Shown: positions 47,859-55,468 of the stretch, piece by piece | Position numbering within the stretch: the first letter of the stretch is position 1 | Layout of the letters: each line of letters starts with the position of its first letter | NCBI GenBank assembly: GCA_900472575.1 | Contig: UCIV01000001.1 | Location: 1-64,000, forward strand | Direction: 5' to 3' | Length of the DNA stretch: 64,000 nt | Source of the DNA: Hyphomicrobiales bacterium | Lineage (GTDB): Bacteria; Pseudomonadota; Alphaproteobacteria; Rhizobiales; Rhizobiaceae | The notes under the pieces: model-generated | Told to the model about the DNA's origin: nothing | Databases searched by the model: none | Seen by the model: only the letters and a program-made list of their open reading frames with translations | Program-made: the position numbers and the translations under genes

Positions 47859-48272
47859 CTATTCGCCGGCTTCGTCGTAAACGCGCCGGTTTTCCTCGAT
47901 GCGAGAGAAGTTGTCCCTGATCCAGAAATTCAGGGCCTGAAGAGACGCCAGTATGCCGGCCCCCAATTCGGTCAGCTCGTATTCGACGCGCGGCGGCACC
48001 TCGGGAAAATAGTGTCGCATGACGAAACCGTCGCGTTCCAGGCCGCGTAGCGTCAGTGTCAGCATGCGCTGCGTGATGCCGTCGATTTCCCTTTTCAGAT
48101 GCGAAAAACGGAGCCTTCGACCCTCTGCAAGCGAGAGGCGCCAGATGACCTGAACCGTCCACTTGTCACCCAGACGCCCGCATACTCCGTTTGCAGGTTG
48201 CGGCAGGAAAGCCTGATCGCGCGTCACCTGCCTTTCGGTTTTGCTCTGACCTGAATTGTCCAAGAGTATCAC
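47859..48272 (-). CDS. HxlR family winged-helix transcriptional regulator
   Basis: 137 residues if translation starts at GTG 48272; the frame runs to 48350, but that would leave only 12 bp before the divergent gene. The HxlR pattern is clear: [70 protein letters not shown]. It probably controls the divergent NmrA-like gene and itself, a common pairing in redox or electrophile response. Confidence 0.88.
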   Translation of the reverse strand: MILLDNSGQSKTERQVTRDQAFLPQPANGVCGRLGDKWTVQVIWRLSLAEGRRLRFSHLKREIDGITQRMLTLTLRGLERDGFVMRHYFPEVPPRVEYELTELGAGILASLQALNFWIRDNFSRIEENRRVYDEAGE

Positions 48273-48362
48273 CCGTGTGCCCGAGGCTGAAAATAGTGCC
48301 GTCTTCCGGCTGTGTTTCAACAGTATATATGGAGACCCCGTGTTCACCACGAGGGTTCTGAG

Positions 48363-49262
48363 ATGAAAGAAGACAAACGTCCAATCCTGGTATTCGGCGC
48401 CACCGGCCGGCAGGGCGGAGCGGTCGCCGAAGCGCTTTTGAAGGCAAGATGGCCCGTTCGCGCGATTGTGCGAGACATTGCGGCCCCCAAATCCGTCGCC
48501 CTTCGTCAGGCGGGTGCCGAACTGGTTGAAGGATCATTTGCCGATCTCGATACATTTCGCGCCGGGATGGACAGTGCCCATGGCGTGTTCAGCGTATTGC
48601 CGGCCAACCTGTCAGAGACCGAAGAGGTACGGATAGGGTGCGGGATCGCCGATCTTGCGGCCGAAAGCGGCGTCGCGCATCTCGTCTATTCCTCGGGCGC
48701 CAGTTCCGGCGACACACCTACCGGGATCGCCCGTTTCGACGCCAAGCCGCGGATCGAGGCGCATATCCGCCGGCTGCCGGTCACCGCAACCATAATCAGA
48801 CCGATGATATTCATGGATATGCTGATCAACCCGGCATTCGGCCTTTCAGAAGGCCGGTATACATTCTTCCTCAGGCCGGACCAGTCGATGCAACTGATTG
48901 CCGTGGAAGACATCGGGAAATTCGTCGCCGCGATCTTTGCCGATGGCATACGGTTCAGCGGACGGACGATTAAGATCGCGAGCGATACGGTTACAGGGCG
49001 CCAGCTGGGGGAAATCTTCAGCGAGGCCGCCGGTCGTCCGGTCATCTATTCCCGCTTTGCCGCTGAAGTCCTGGCCGCCGATAGCGATCTTGGTCAGCTT
49101 GCGGCGATCCTGGATAACGGCCCGCTGGCGGATCACGTGGACCTTGCTGCGATGCGCGAGATCAACCCCGAGATCATTTCCTTTCGGGCCTGGCTTGCGA
49201 CCCAAGGACACCAAGCCTTCGACGCCTTAATCGGGAGTGATCGTACGTCCCACTCAGCGTAA
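48363..49262 (+). CDS. NmrA/HSCARG-like NAD(P)-binding protein
   Basis: 299 residues from ATG 48363. The N-terminal Rossmann motif is VFGATGRQGGAVAEALL, followed by the NmrA-like PVRAIVRDI segment and HLVYSSGASS. Members are atypical short-chain dehydrogenases that sense NADP(H) or reduce quinones and other electrophiles. It is divergent from HxlR, with about 90 bp of shared promoter, implying inducible expression. Confidence 0.87.
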   Translation: MKEDKRPILVFGATGRQGGAVAEALLKARWPVRAIVRDIAAPKSVALRQAGAELVEGSFADLDTFRAGMDSAHGVFSVLPANLSETEEVRIGCGIADLAAESGVAHLVYSSGASSGDTPTGIARFDAKPRIEAHIRRLPVTATIIRPMIFMDMLINPAFGLSEGRYTFFLRPDQSMQLIAVEDIGKFVAAIFADGIRFSGRTIKIASDTVTGRQLGEIFSEAAGRPVIYSRFAAEVLAADSDLGQLAAILDNGPLADHVDLAAMREINPEIISFRAWLATQGHQAFDALIGSDRTSHSA

Positions 49263-49268
49263 AAACAG

Positions 49269-49304
49269 GCTCCTCCGCAAACTGACGGCACATTGCGGAG
49301 GAGC
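49269..49304. terminator. Bidirectional terminator
   Basis: Perfect 12-bp arms GCTCCTCCGCAA (49269-49280) and TTGCGGAGGAGC (49293-49304) with a 12-nt loop, between the convergent NmrA-like and Rieske genes. Confidence 0.85.
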
Positions 49305-49312
49305 GCTCAGTA

Positions 49313-50557
49313 TCACGCCACCGCGTAAAGCGTGCTGTCCTTGCCCTGCAGGCGATCGATCATGAAGTTCGAATACCACTCAACGAACTGCATCACACCG
49401 CCTTCATGCGCCTCGGAATAAGGGCCGGGTTCATAGGCGGGAGAGCGGATGCCGAAGGCGTTTTCCTCGACGATCTGCCTGTCCTGGTGGTTGGTCATGT
49501 TCCATACATGGGTCAGCTGCTCGACATCGTAATCGACGCCTTCCACCGCATCCTTGTGGACCAGCCATGTGGTGGTGACCGCCGTCTCTTCCGGCCCGAC
49601 GGGGATGACTCGGAAAGAGATCGCGTGGTCGACCAGCATATGGTTCCAGGTGGTGGGATAATGGAACAGAAGCATCGTGCCGATATGGGAAATCGTCACG
49701 TCGTCGGAGAGCGACCGTTGAACTGCGGGCCGGCCGTTCATCGTGTAGCTTTCGGCATCCTCGATCAGCGGCATGCGCGCCACGCGGAACTGGCCGTCCG
49801 GCGACATGTTGAACGTGCTCGGCAGGCCGGCCGCTTCACAGCGGCTCCAGTGTTCGGAAATGAACGGATCGTCGCCGGCGCCCTGCACACCGGTCGCAGT
49901 CGGCGCTTCCGGGTAGGTGCGGCAGAGTTCCGGATGGTTACCGGCGCAGTGATAACACTCGCGATTGTTTTCCCAGACGAGCTTCCAGTTGCCCTTTTCG
50001 ATGATCGTGTTCTGGGCGGCAACCTTCGTTTCGGGCAGGCGATGCGGCGCCATGTAAGGCTCGACCGTTGCGCGAACCGGAGCAAAATCCGGGGCTTCCT
50101 TTGCGAGGCAGATAAAGATGTAGCCGGCAACCACCTGGCAGTGGACGGGTTTCAATCCAAACTGCTTCTTGTCGAAATTATCGCCCATATGACGGGCCGA
50201 CATCAGCGAGCCGTCATGCTGGTAGGTCCACTGGTGATAGGGACAGACGAGGCGGGTCGCAGAACCCGTTTCCTTGGTGCAGACGCGGTGGCCACGATGG
50301 CGGCAGGTATTGTGATAGGCGCGGATATCACCCTCGCGCGTGCGGATGACGAGAACCGGATAGTCGCCAACCTGCAGGGTAAAATACATGCCCGCCTTGT
50401 TGATCTGGCAATCGTGGCCGGCAAACAACCAGTCGCGATACCAGATCATCTCAAGATCGAGCTTGTAATAATCGGGATCGATATAAAAGGGCTGTTCCAG
50501 GCTGAAACCTTCGCGGCGGTTCTTCAGCTGCCGCAGAACCTGATTGTGAATGTCCAT
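49313..50557 (-). CDS. Rieske non-haem iron oxygenase, glycine betaine monooxygenase (GbcA)-like
   Basis: A 414-residue protein. Rieske cluster ligands are C-x-H in NTCRHRGHRVC and C-x2-H in CPYHQWTY; the mononuclear iron site follows ENNRECYHCAGNHPELC. The C-terminal block TTWLVHKDAVEGVDYDVEQL...NHQDRQIVEENAFGI closely matches remembered GbcA sequence, so oxidative demethylation of glycine betaine or a similar quaternary amine (stachydrine, carnitine) is likely. The reductase partner GbcB is not adjacent. GAGGAAG precedes the start. A cobalamin riboswitch lies in the leader about 100 nt upstream, which is unusual for this enzyme. Confidence 0.88.
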   Translation of the reverse strand: MDIHNQVLRQLKNRREGFSLEQPFYIDPDYYKLDLEMIWYRDWLFAGHDCQINKAGMYFTLQVGDYPVLVIRTREGDIRAYHNTCRHRGHRVCTKETGSATRLVCPYHQWTYQHDGSLMSARHMGDNFDKKQFGLKPVHCQVVAGYIFICLAKEAPDFAPVRATVEPYMAPHRLPETKVAAQNTIIEKGNWKLVWENNRECYHCAGNHPELCRTYPEAPTATGVQGAGDDPFISEHWSRCEAAGLPSTFNMSPDGQFRVARMPLIEDAESYTMNGRPAVQRSLSDDVTISHIGTMLLFHYPTTWNHMLVDHAISFRVIPVGPEETAVTTTWLVHKDAVEGVDYDVEQLTHVWNMTNHQDRQIVEENAFGIRSPAYEPGPYSEAHEGGVMQFVEWYSNFMIDRLQGKDSTLYAVA

Positions 50558-50658
50558 ATGCTTCCTCGCAATACAAGCAAGCTTCAGGGCATGGACAAGC
50601 CGGCAACAATCAATGCAGCCAATTCCCGTCCCGTGCGCCCTCCGCGACCGGTGTCATC

Positions 50659-50870
50659 AAGCTCAGGCTGGTTTCCGGGCTGAGGAGTTGTCCCAAAAGG
50701 ACTGCATGGCACCTTCCCGGTCGGCCGTTCGGCTCTGTCCCAGTGGCCGGGGTCGCCCCCTACCATGCCTTAAACTCCACCACCGTTGCGGGGGCAGCGC
50801 CGGATAGATCTCGTCGACCCGCCGGCTTCCCAATTTTCCGCCTCCCCTAGCGAGGCGGCACCTTGAGCTT
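50659..50870 (-). promoter_or_regulatory. Cobalamin (adenosylcobalamin-type) riboswitch
   Basis: Read 5'-3' on the minus strand, the conserved boxes occur in order: AAGCTCA (P1 5'), AAGGTGCCGCC, a GC hairpin, AAAATTGGGAAGCCGG, CCGGCGCTGCCCCCGCAACGG, GGCCACTGG, CGGGAAGGTGCC and the B12-box-like AGCCCGGAAACCAGCCTGA, closed by TGAGCTT (P1 3'). P1 pairs perfectly (50870-50864 with 50665-50659). Spacing and order match alphaproteobacterial B12 elements. It faces the Rieske gene, whose start is about 100 nt further on. Such elements lower expression when cobalamin is abundant. Confidence 0.9.
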
Positions 50871-50896
50871 TGTCATATTTAAGCGGGACGCCGGCC

Positions 50897-50920
50897 TGTC
50901 GCATAGACGACATTGCGACA
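50897..50920. promoter_or_regulatory. Inverted repeat TGTCGCA-N10-TGCGACA overlapping the Rieske promoter
   Basis: Perfect 7-bp arms at 50897-50903 and 50914-50920. The half-site nearer the gene overlaps a possible -35 (TGCGAC on the minus strand), 16-17 nt from the TAAATAT -10-like box, so a repressor or activator bound here would act on the riboswitch transcript. Confidence 0.5.
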
Positions 50921-51031
50921 TCGGCCACTGCATTGGCGACGATCGCGCAATAGCATCCGATTGCGGGAGAAACCGACTGTTAAGGTCTTGCTAATAGTGT
51001 TCTTGAAAATTCATTGGGAAGAGCCGCCACC

Positions 51032-51640
51032 ATGCCAGGACAGCTCCGTTATTACGAAGTCAACAGGCCCAGGCCCTTGATGATGCCGCCAAGCAGCGGC
51101 AATGCCCATACGGAATTCCTGCGAACCGGCAGAATTCCACGCTCCCGCCCTGTCTGGGTTCCCGACGAACGTCGCTATCTCACCCATGACGAAGTGGCTG
51201 AAAAGACAGGCAAGAAGCTCGAAACGGCCGGCGAAACCACGCATAAGCGGCTGAACAGCTTTCACCGGTCTATCCACCTGCCGAAGATCATCTTTCACCG
51301 CACGTTGGAGGGTAGCCCGCATCTGGGCTATTGCCATGTGACCGCAGCACGTACCTTCTTTTCGCAGGATGCGATGGTCAGCTGGTCATTCTACATCGCC
51401 AACTTCTCTTCCGAGATCGGCGGCGACGAGGTGTTTTTCGCCCGAATCAATCCACGGAATTCCCGCATGTATTTCGCCGTCGCGGTGGAAGGCGAAGCAG
51501 GCGAACAGGCGCGGATCGACCGGACATGGCGCAAGAACGGGCTTCTGTTCCAGACCAACAGCCCGCGCGAGGCGATGCGCAACGTTCTGATGCTCGGCGC
51601 GCCCAGTGCCGCAGTGCGCGAAATCATCAAAAGGCTTTAA
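51032..51640 (+). CDS. Hypothetical protein, unrecognised
   Basis: 202 residues from ATG 51032 (GGAAGA about 9 nt upstream). A Pro/Arg-rich N-terminus (RPRPLMMPPSSG) leads into a mixed alpha/beta soluble domain with strands such as SWSFYIANFSSEIGGDEVFFARINPRNSRMYFAVAVEG. There is no signal peptide, membrane helix or known catalytic motif. I do not recognise the family. It lies 31 bp upstream of tsaC, so it may share a transcript. Confidence 0.65.
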   Translation: MPGQLRYYEVNRPRPLMMPPSSGNAHTEFLRTGRIPRSRPVWVPDERRYLTHDEVAEKTGKKLETAGETTHKRLNSFHRSIHLPKIIFHRTLEGSPHLGYCHVTAARTFFSQDAMVSWSFYIANFSSEIGGDEVFFARINPRNSRMYFAVAVEGEAGEQARIDRTWRKNGLLFQTNSPREAMRNVLMLGAPSAAVREIIKRL

Positions 51641-51671
51641 AGCACGGGCACTCCGCTGTATTGACAGCGGC

Positions 51672-52664
51672 ATGACAGCCGAAATCATAAACATCACCCA
51701 TGAGCCCCAGCGCGCCATCAGCGAGGCAAGCCGCGTGCTCAATGACGGTTTTCCCGTCGCCATTCCGACCGAAACGGTCTACGGCCTTGCCGCGGATGCG
51801 ACGCGCGCCGATGCGATCTCGCACATCTACGAGACCAAGGGGCGTCCGCAGTTCAATCCGCTCATCTGCCATGTCTGCGATATCGAGATGGCCGAGCGGT
51901 ACGCGGTGTTCGATCCGGCGTCGAGAAAGTTGGCCGAAACCTTCTGGCCCGGTCCGCTGACCATTGTCCTGCCGCTCAGGAAAGACAGCACCATCCATCC
52001 GCTGGCAACCGCGGGGCTGGAAACGGTCGGGCTTCGCTGCCCGGAAGGTTTTGCCAACGACCTGATCCGCGATTTCGGCCGGCCGCTTGCGGCACCAAGC
52101 GCCAACACGTCCGGCAAGATCAGCCCGACCTCGGCACGCCATGTGATGGACGACCTCGGCGACAAGCTTCAACTGATCATCGACGGCGGCTCTTCGCCAG
52201 TCGGCGTCGAGTCGACGATCATCCGCGTCGATCCCGAAACCGGCGCGATCCTGCTTCTGAGGCCCGGTGGTCTTGCGGCCATGCATATCGCCGATGTTGC
52301 CGGGCGTGACCTTGAGCGTCGCTCAGGCCCTGCCGCGATCATCGAGGCGCCGGGCATGCTCGCCTCGCATTATGCGCCGGGCGCTACCGTGCGTCTCGAC
52401 GCGACGGCAATCGAACCGGGCGAAGCGCTGATCCGTTTCGGTGGCCAGCCGGTTGCTGGTGCGGAAAAGGCTGCGATCGATCTCGACCTCAGCCCATCGG
52501 CCGACCTTGCGCAGGCGGCGGCCAACCTGTTCGAATACCTGAAGCGCGCGGATGCCAGCGGTGCCTCAAGCATCGCGGTTGCGCCGATCCCGAACGAGGG
52601 ACTGGGCGAAGCGATCAATGACAGGCTTGGACGGGCAGCCGCACCACGCGACGGAGAGGAATGA
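51672..52664 (+). CDS. tsaC: L-threonylcarbamoyladenylate synthase (TsaC/Sua5)
   Basis: A 330-residue two-domain Sua5-type enzyme that makes threonylcarbamoyl-AMP for the t6A37 modification of tRNAs. The YrdC domain carries IPTETVYGLAADATR, KGRPQFNPLICH and RCPEGFANDLI...PLAAPSANTSGKISPT. The C-terminal Sua5 domain starts after IIEAPGMLASHYAPGA. ATG 51672 gives the family N-terminus. It is 2 bp upstream of the FAD oxidoreductase start chosen here. Confidence 0.95.
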   Translation: MTAEIINITHEPQRAISEASRVLNDGFPVAIPTETVYGLAADATRADAISHIYETKGRPQFNPLICHVCDIEMAERYAVFDPASRKLAETFWPGPLTIVLPLRKDSTIHPLATAGLETVGLRCPEGFANDLIRDFGRPLAAPSANTSGKISPTSARHVMDDLGDKLQLIIDGGSSPVGVESTIIRVDPETGAILLLRPGGLAAMHIADVAGRDLERRSGPAAIIEAPGMLASHYAPGATVRLDATAIEPGEALIRFGGQPVAGAEKAAIDLDLSPSADLAQAAANLFEYLKRADASGASSIAVAPIPNEGLGEAINDRLGRAAAPRDGEE

Positions 52665-52666
52665 AA

Positions 52667-54127
52667 ATGGACAATGCAGCAGGCGAGAGCGCAAAGGCCG
52701 GTTCAGAGATGGCTTCGGGACTGATCGACCGTTTTGCCGCGATTGTCGGAGATGCCAATGTGATCCGCGATGCGGCAGGCCTTGCCCCGCATCTGGTGGA
52801 GGATCGTGGTCTCTACAAGGGTTCCTCGCCGCTGCTTCTGAAGCCTGCCTCGACGCAAGAGGTCTCGGCGATCCTGAAACTCGCCAGCGAAACCGGCACC
52901 GCCATCGTGCCGCAGACCGGCAATACCGGTCTTGTCGGCGGACAGACACCACGCGCCGGCGGCAATGACGTCATCATATCGCTTGCCCGGATGAACCGCA
53001 TCCGCGACGTCGATCCGGTGGCCAATGTGCTGGTTGCCGATGGCGGCGCGATCCTTGCCGATGTGCAGAAGGCGGCGGAAGAGGTGAACCGGCTGTTTCC
53101 GCTTTCGCTCGGGTCGGAAGGCTCCTGCCGCATCGGCGGCAATCTTTCCACCAATGCAGGGGGGACGGCTGTGCTTGCCTATGGCAACATGCGCCAGCTC
53201 TGCCTCGGGCTGGAAGTCGTGCTTCCGACCGGCGAGATCTGGGATGGCTTGCGTCGTCTGAAGAAGGACAATACCGGCTACGACCTGCGCGATCTCTTCA
53301 TCGGCGCGGAAGGCACGCTCGGCATCATTACCGGCGCGGTGCTGAAACTCTTTCCCCGCCCGGTCGGCCATCAGGTGGCGCTTGCCGGTGTCGCCTCGAC
53401 CGAAGACGCGCTCGCGCTGTTCGACAAGGCCTCGACGCTGTGCGGCATGGCGCTCACCGGTTTCGAGCTGATGCCGCGGATCGGCATCGAGTTCACCTCG
53501 CGCCATATCGAGGGCGTGCGCGATCCGCTGTCGGAACCGCATCCGTGGTATGTGCTGATCGACATCTCGACCTCGGATTCAGCCGAAACTGCCGAAGTCA
53601 TGGTCCATTCGCTGCTGGAGCAGGGTTTCGAGGCCGGCCTGGTGCGCGATGCGGTGATCGCAAGCTCGGTTGCGCAGCAGAAGGCACTGTGGACGATGCG
53701 CGAAAGCATGTCGGGCGCTCAGAAGCCGGAAGGCGGATCGATCAAGCACGACGTGTCGGTGCCGGTGTCGAAGATCCCGCAGTTCATGGCCGAGGCCGAA
53801 AAGGCGGTTCTGGCGGCCATGCCTGGCGCCCGCGTCTGCGCCTTCGGCCATATGGGCGACGGCAATATCCACTACAACATCTCCCAGCCCGTTGGCGCCG
53901 ACAAGCAGGCGTTTCTCGACCGCTGGCGCGAGATCAACGAGATCGTCCATACGATCGTGCTCCAAGCGGGAGGATCGATTTCCGCCGAGCATGGCATCGG
54001 CCAGTTGAAGCGTGACGAGCTTGCGCATATCCGCTCGCCGATCGAGATGGAACTGATGGCCCGGATCAAGAACTCCTTCGATCCGGTCGGCATCATGAAC
54101 CCGGGCAAGGTGATCATCGCCCCATGA
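52667..54127 (+). CDS. FAD-linked oxidoreductase (D-2-hydroxyacid dehydrogenase, GlcD-like)
   Basis: 486 residues from ATG 52667, which has GAGAGGA 8 nt upstream; ATG 52661, overlapping the tsaC stop, is an alternative. A VAO-type FAD-binding domain (VPQTGNTGLVGGQTP, LSLGSEGSCRIGGNLSTNAGG) is followed by an FAD-oxidase C-terminal domain with CAFGHMGDGNIHYN and SAEHGIGQLKRDEL, whose His residues bind metal in D-2-hydroxyglutarate and D-lactate dehydrogenases. The electron acceptor is probably ETF or quinone. Its stop overlaps the next gene. Confidence 0.92.
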   Translation: MDNAAGESAKAGSEMASGLIDRFAAIVGDANVIRDAAGLAPHLVEDRGLYKGSSPLLLKPASTQEVSAILKLASETGTAIVPQTGNTGLVGGQTPRAGGNDVIISLARMNRIRDVDPVANVLVADGGAILADVQKAAEEVNRLFPLSLGSEGSCRIGGNLSTNAGGTAVLAYGNMRQLCLGLEVVLPTGEIWDGLRRLKKDNTGYDLRDLFIGAEGTLGIITGAVLKLFPRPVGHQVALAGVASTEDALALFDKASTLCGMALTGFELMPRIGIEFTSRHIEGVRDPLSEPHPWYVLIDISTSDSAETAEVMVHSLLEQGFEAGLVRDAVIASSVAQQKALWTMRESMSGAQKPEGGSIKHDVSVPVSKIPQFMAEAEKAVLAAMPGARVCAFGHMGDGNIHYNISQPVGADKQAFLDRWREINEIVHTIVLQAGGSISAEHGIGQLKRDELAHIRSPIEMELMARIKNSFDPVGIMNPGKVIIAP

Positions 54128-54504
54128 GCCATATCCGGAAAACCACGATCCGCATCGATTTCGATATCGGCGTCAGGCTCGGGCCGGGAAAGGCACAACT
54201 GCTAGAACTGATCGAGGAACACGGTTCCATCCGCGCCGCCGGAGCTTCGATCGGCATGTCCTACCGGCGCGCATGGCTGCTTTCGGACGAGATTAACCGG
54301 ATGTTCCGCGAACCTTCGATCTTTACCCGCCATGGTGGAAAAAGCGGCGGTGGGGCCGGCCTTACCGAGTTCGGCCGGGAGCTTCTTTCACGCTATCGAC
54401 GGATGGAAGCCGCCATGCTCAAAGCCGCCGACGAGGATCTGGCGTGGCTGTCGTCCAATATCGACGCGGCCTTCACACCCTTCTCCAAAAAAGACGACAG
54501 CTGA
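54124..54504 (+). CDS. ModE N-terminal-like winged-helix DNA-binding protein
   Basis: 126 residues, overlapping the FAD oxidoreductase stop by 4 nt. The domain RIDFDIGVRLGPGKAQLLELIEEHGSIRAAGASIGMSYRRAWLLSDEINRMF matches the ModE/LysR-like winged helix. There is no C-terminal molybdate-binding (Mop) domain, so it is a short, DNA-binding-only form. Coupled translation with an oxidoreductase suggests co-expression rather than dedicated molybdate control. Confidence 0.85.
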   Translation: MSHIRKTTIRIDFDIGVRLGPGKAQLLELIEEHGSIRAAGASIGMSYRRAWLLSDEINRMFREPSIFTRHGGKSGGGAGLTEFGRELLSRYRRMEAAMLKAADEDLAWLSSNIDAAFTPFSKKDDS

Positions 54505-54819
54505 TTTTTGTCCCAGGCTTTCGGCCTGCATAATCGGCGATCCGGACGGTTTTCCACAGACCCGAAAACGCGATCGCAAGGGCGTGTCTCACGGCGATAC
54601 GCCTTCAATCCAAGCTGACGCGTTCACCCTTCAGAAACCGCGATAATTGCGGCATTCGGTAACCATCCACCAAGGCAAACTTTCCTTAACCGCGATTTTT
54701 AAGGGGTTTTCGCAACCCCGCCGCCTAATGTGAGCCCATCAGAGGACAAAAGTCCCGCAGAGAAACGAATACGGGAAACCGGAAGCGGCTCTCAGGTAAA
54801 ACAAGGGTAGCATAAAGCG
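54505..54819. other. 315-bp intergenic region with structured leader of DUF6101 gene
   Basis: No gene seen. Near the right end are a hairpin GGGGTT-TTCGC-AACCCC (54703-54719), a GGAC-AAAA-GTCC hairpin (54744-54755), and an AGAG...CTCT helix enclosing CCG-GAAG-CGG (about 54759-54792). The string CTCTCAGGTAAAAC (54789-54802) resembles the 3' part of a glycine riboswitch, but a full aptamer is not present. Confidence 0.5.
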
Positions 54820-55386
54820 ATGAGCAAAACCGTTCTGAAGCCCGATTGGGCAGGGTCGACATTGAGGCTCGATCCGTCTCGTTTTCCGCAGCAGATTACC
54901 TATTCGCTGCGCGAGACCTCAGGAGATGTCACGATCACCATCGACGAGCGCGGCGCCGTGCTGCGCAAGATCCTTCCGGGTAGCGGTCTGCCGCTGTCCT
55001 TCGCCCTGCCGGCGCGCGCGTTCAAGGGTGTCGCCGCCCGTGCGATCGACCATGGCGACGGTGAAGTCACCGTCACGCTCGAACTCCATCACGACGATCC
55101 TGATCTCTGCATCCCGCTTCTCGTCGCGCATGATCTCTGCGATATCGCAGCCGACTGGCGCTCGTGGTCTGAAGCCTTTCATATTCCGATGCTGATGGTT
55201 GAAGCCGATGGCGTTGCCCGTCCGCTCGAAAACCATATCGGCGACGTGCGCAACCATGGCACCAAGCAGCGCCGCCGTCACTCCTATTTCGCCGCAAGGC
55301 GTCCCCGCTTCCTCGTTCGCCGCACGACCGGCAGCCTCGGCGTCGCGCTGAGGATCGAAGGCCGGGAAATCATCGCGCGCCGGTAG
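54820..55386 (+). CDS. DUF6101 family protein
   Basis: A 188-residue protein conserved in rhizobia and relatives, annotated by domain only. The opening GSTLRLDPSRFPQQITYSLRE, the central LPLSFALPARAFKGVAARAI and the Arg-rich C-terminus (TKQRRRHSYFAARRPRFLVRR) are typical. It looks cytosolic with no membrane segment; the basic tail could bind nucleic acid or membrane, which is a guess. It has a long, probably structured leader and is followed by a strong terminator. Confidence 0.75.
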   Translation: MSKTVLKPDWAGSTLRLDPSRFPQQITYSLRETSGDVTITIDERGAVLRKILPGSGLPLSFALPARAFKGVAARAIDHGDGEVTVTLELHHDDPDLCIPLLVAHDLCDIAADWRSWSEAFHIPMLMVEADGVARPLENHIGDVRNHGTKQRRRHSYFAARRPRFLVRRTTGSLGVALRIEGREIIARR

Positions 55387-55417
55387 GACCGTCCCCTGAA
55401 CCTGCAAGGCGCAGCGC

Positions 55418-55445
55418 AAAGCCCGGCTTCAACAAGCCGGGCTTT
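55418..55445. terminator. Strong bidirectional terminator
   Basis: AAAGCCCGGCTT (55418-55429), CAAC loop, AAGCCGGGCTTT (55434-55445): 12-bp perfect arms between the convergent DUF6101 and ubiA stops. Confidence 0.9.
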
Positions 55446-55468
55446 CTCAGTTCAGCATCATCGCTGTC

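Larger units (their letters stand above)
50558..51031. other. 474-bp intergenic region containing riboswitch and promoter
   Basis: Divergent region between the Rieske gene (minus) and an unknown gene (plus). From the Rieske side it contains about 100 nt of leader with the ribosome site, the cobalamin riboswitch 50659-50870, a TAAATAT -10-like box at 50881-50875, and the inverted repeat 50897-50920. The remaining 110 bp before 51032 show nothing distinct. Short open frames crossing the riboswitch are not credible genes. Confidence 0.8.

Noticed and set aside
49406..50683. Plus-strand open frame (425 codons) crossing the Rieske gene and riboswitch
   Set aside because: Arg/Val/Asp-rich shadow translation. 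The minus strand has the Rieske and iron-site motifs.
54741..54810. Glycine riboswitch
   Set aside because: Only the 3' string resembles the aptamer. The P1/P2/P3 set and conserved spacing are missing, so it is reported only as a structured leader.
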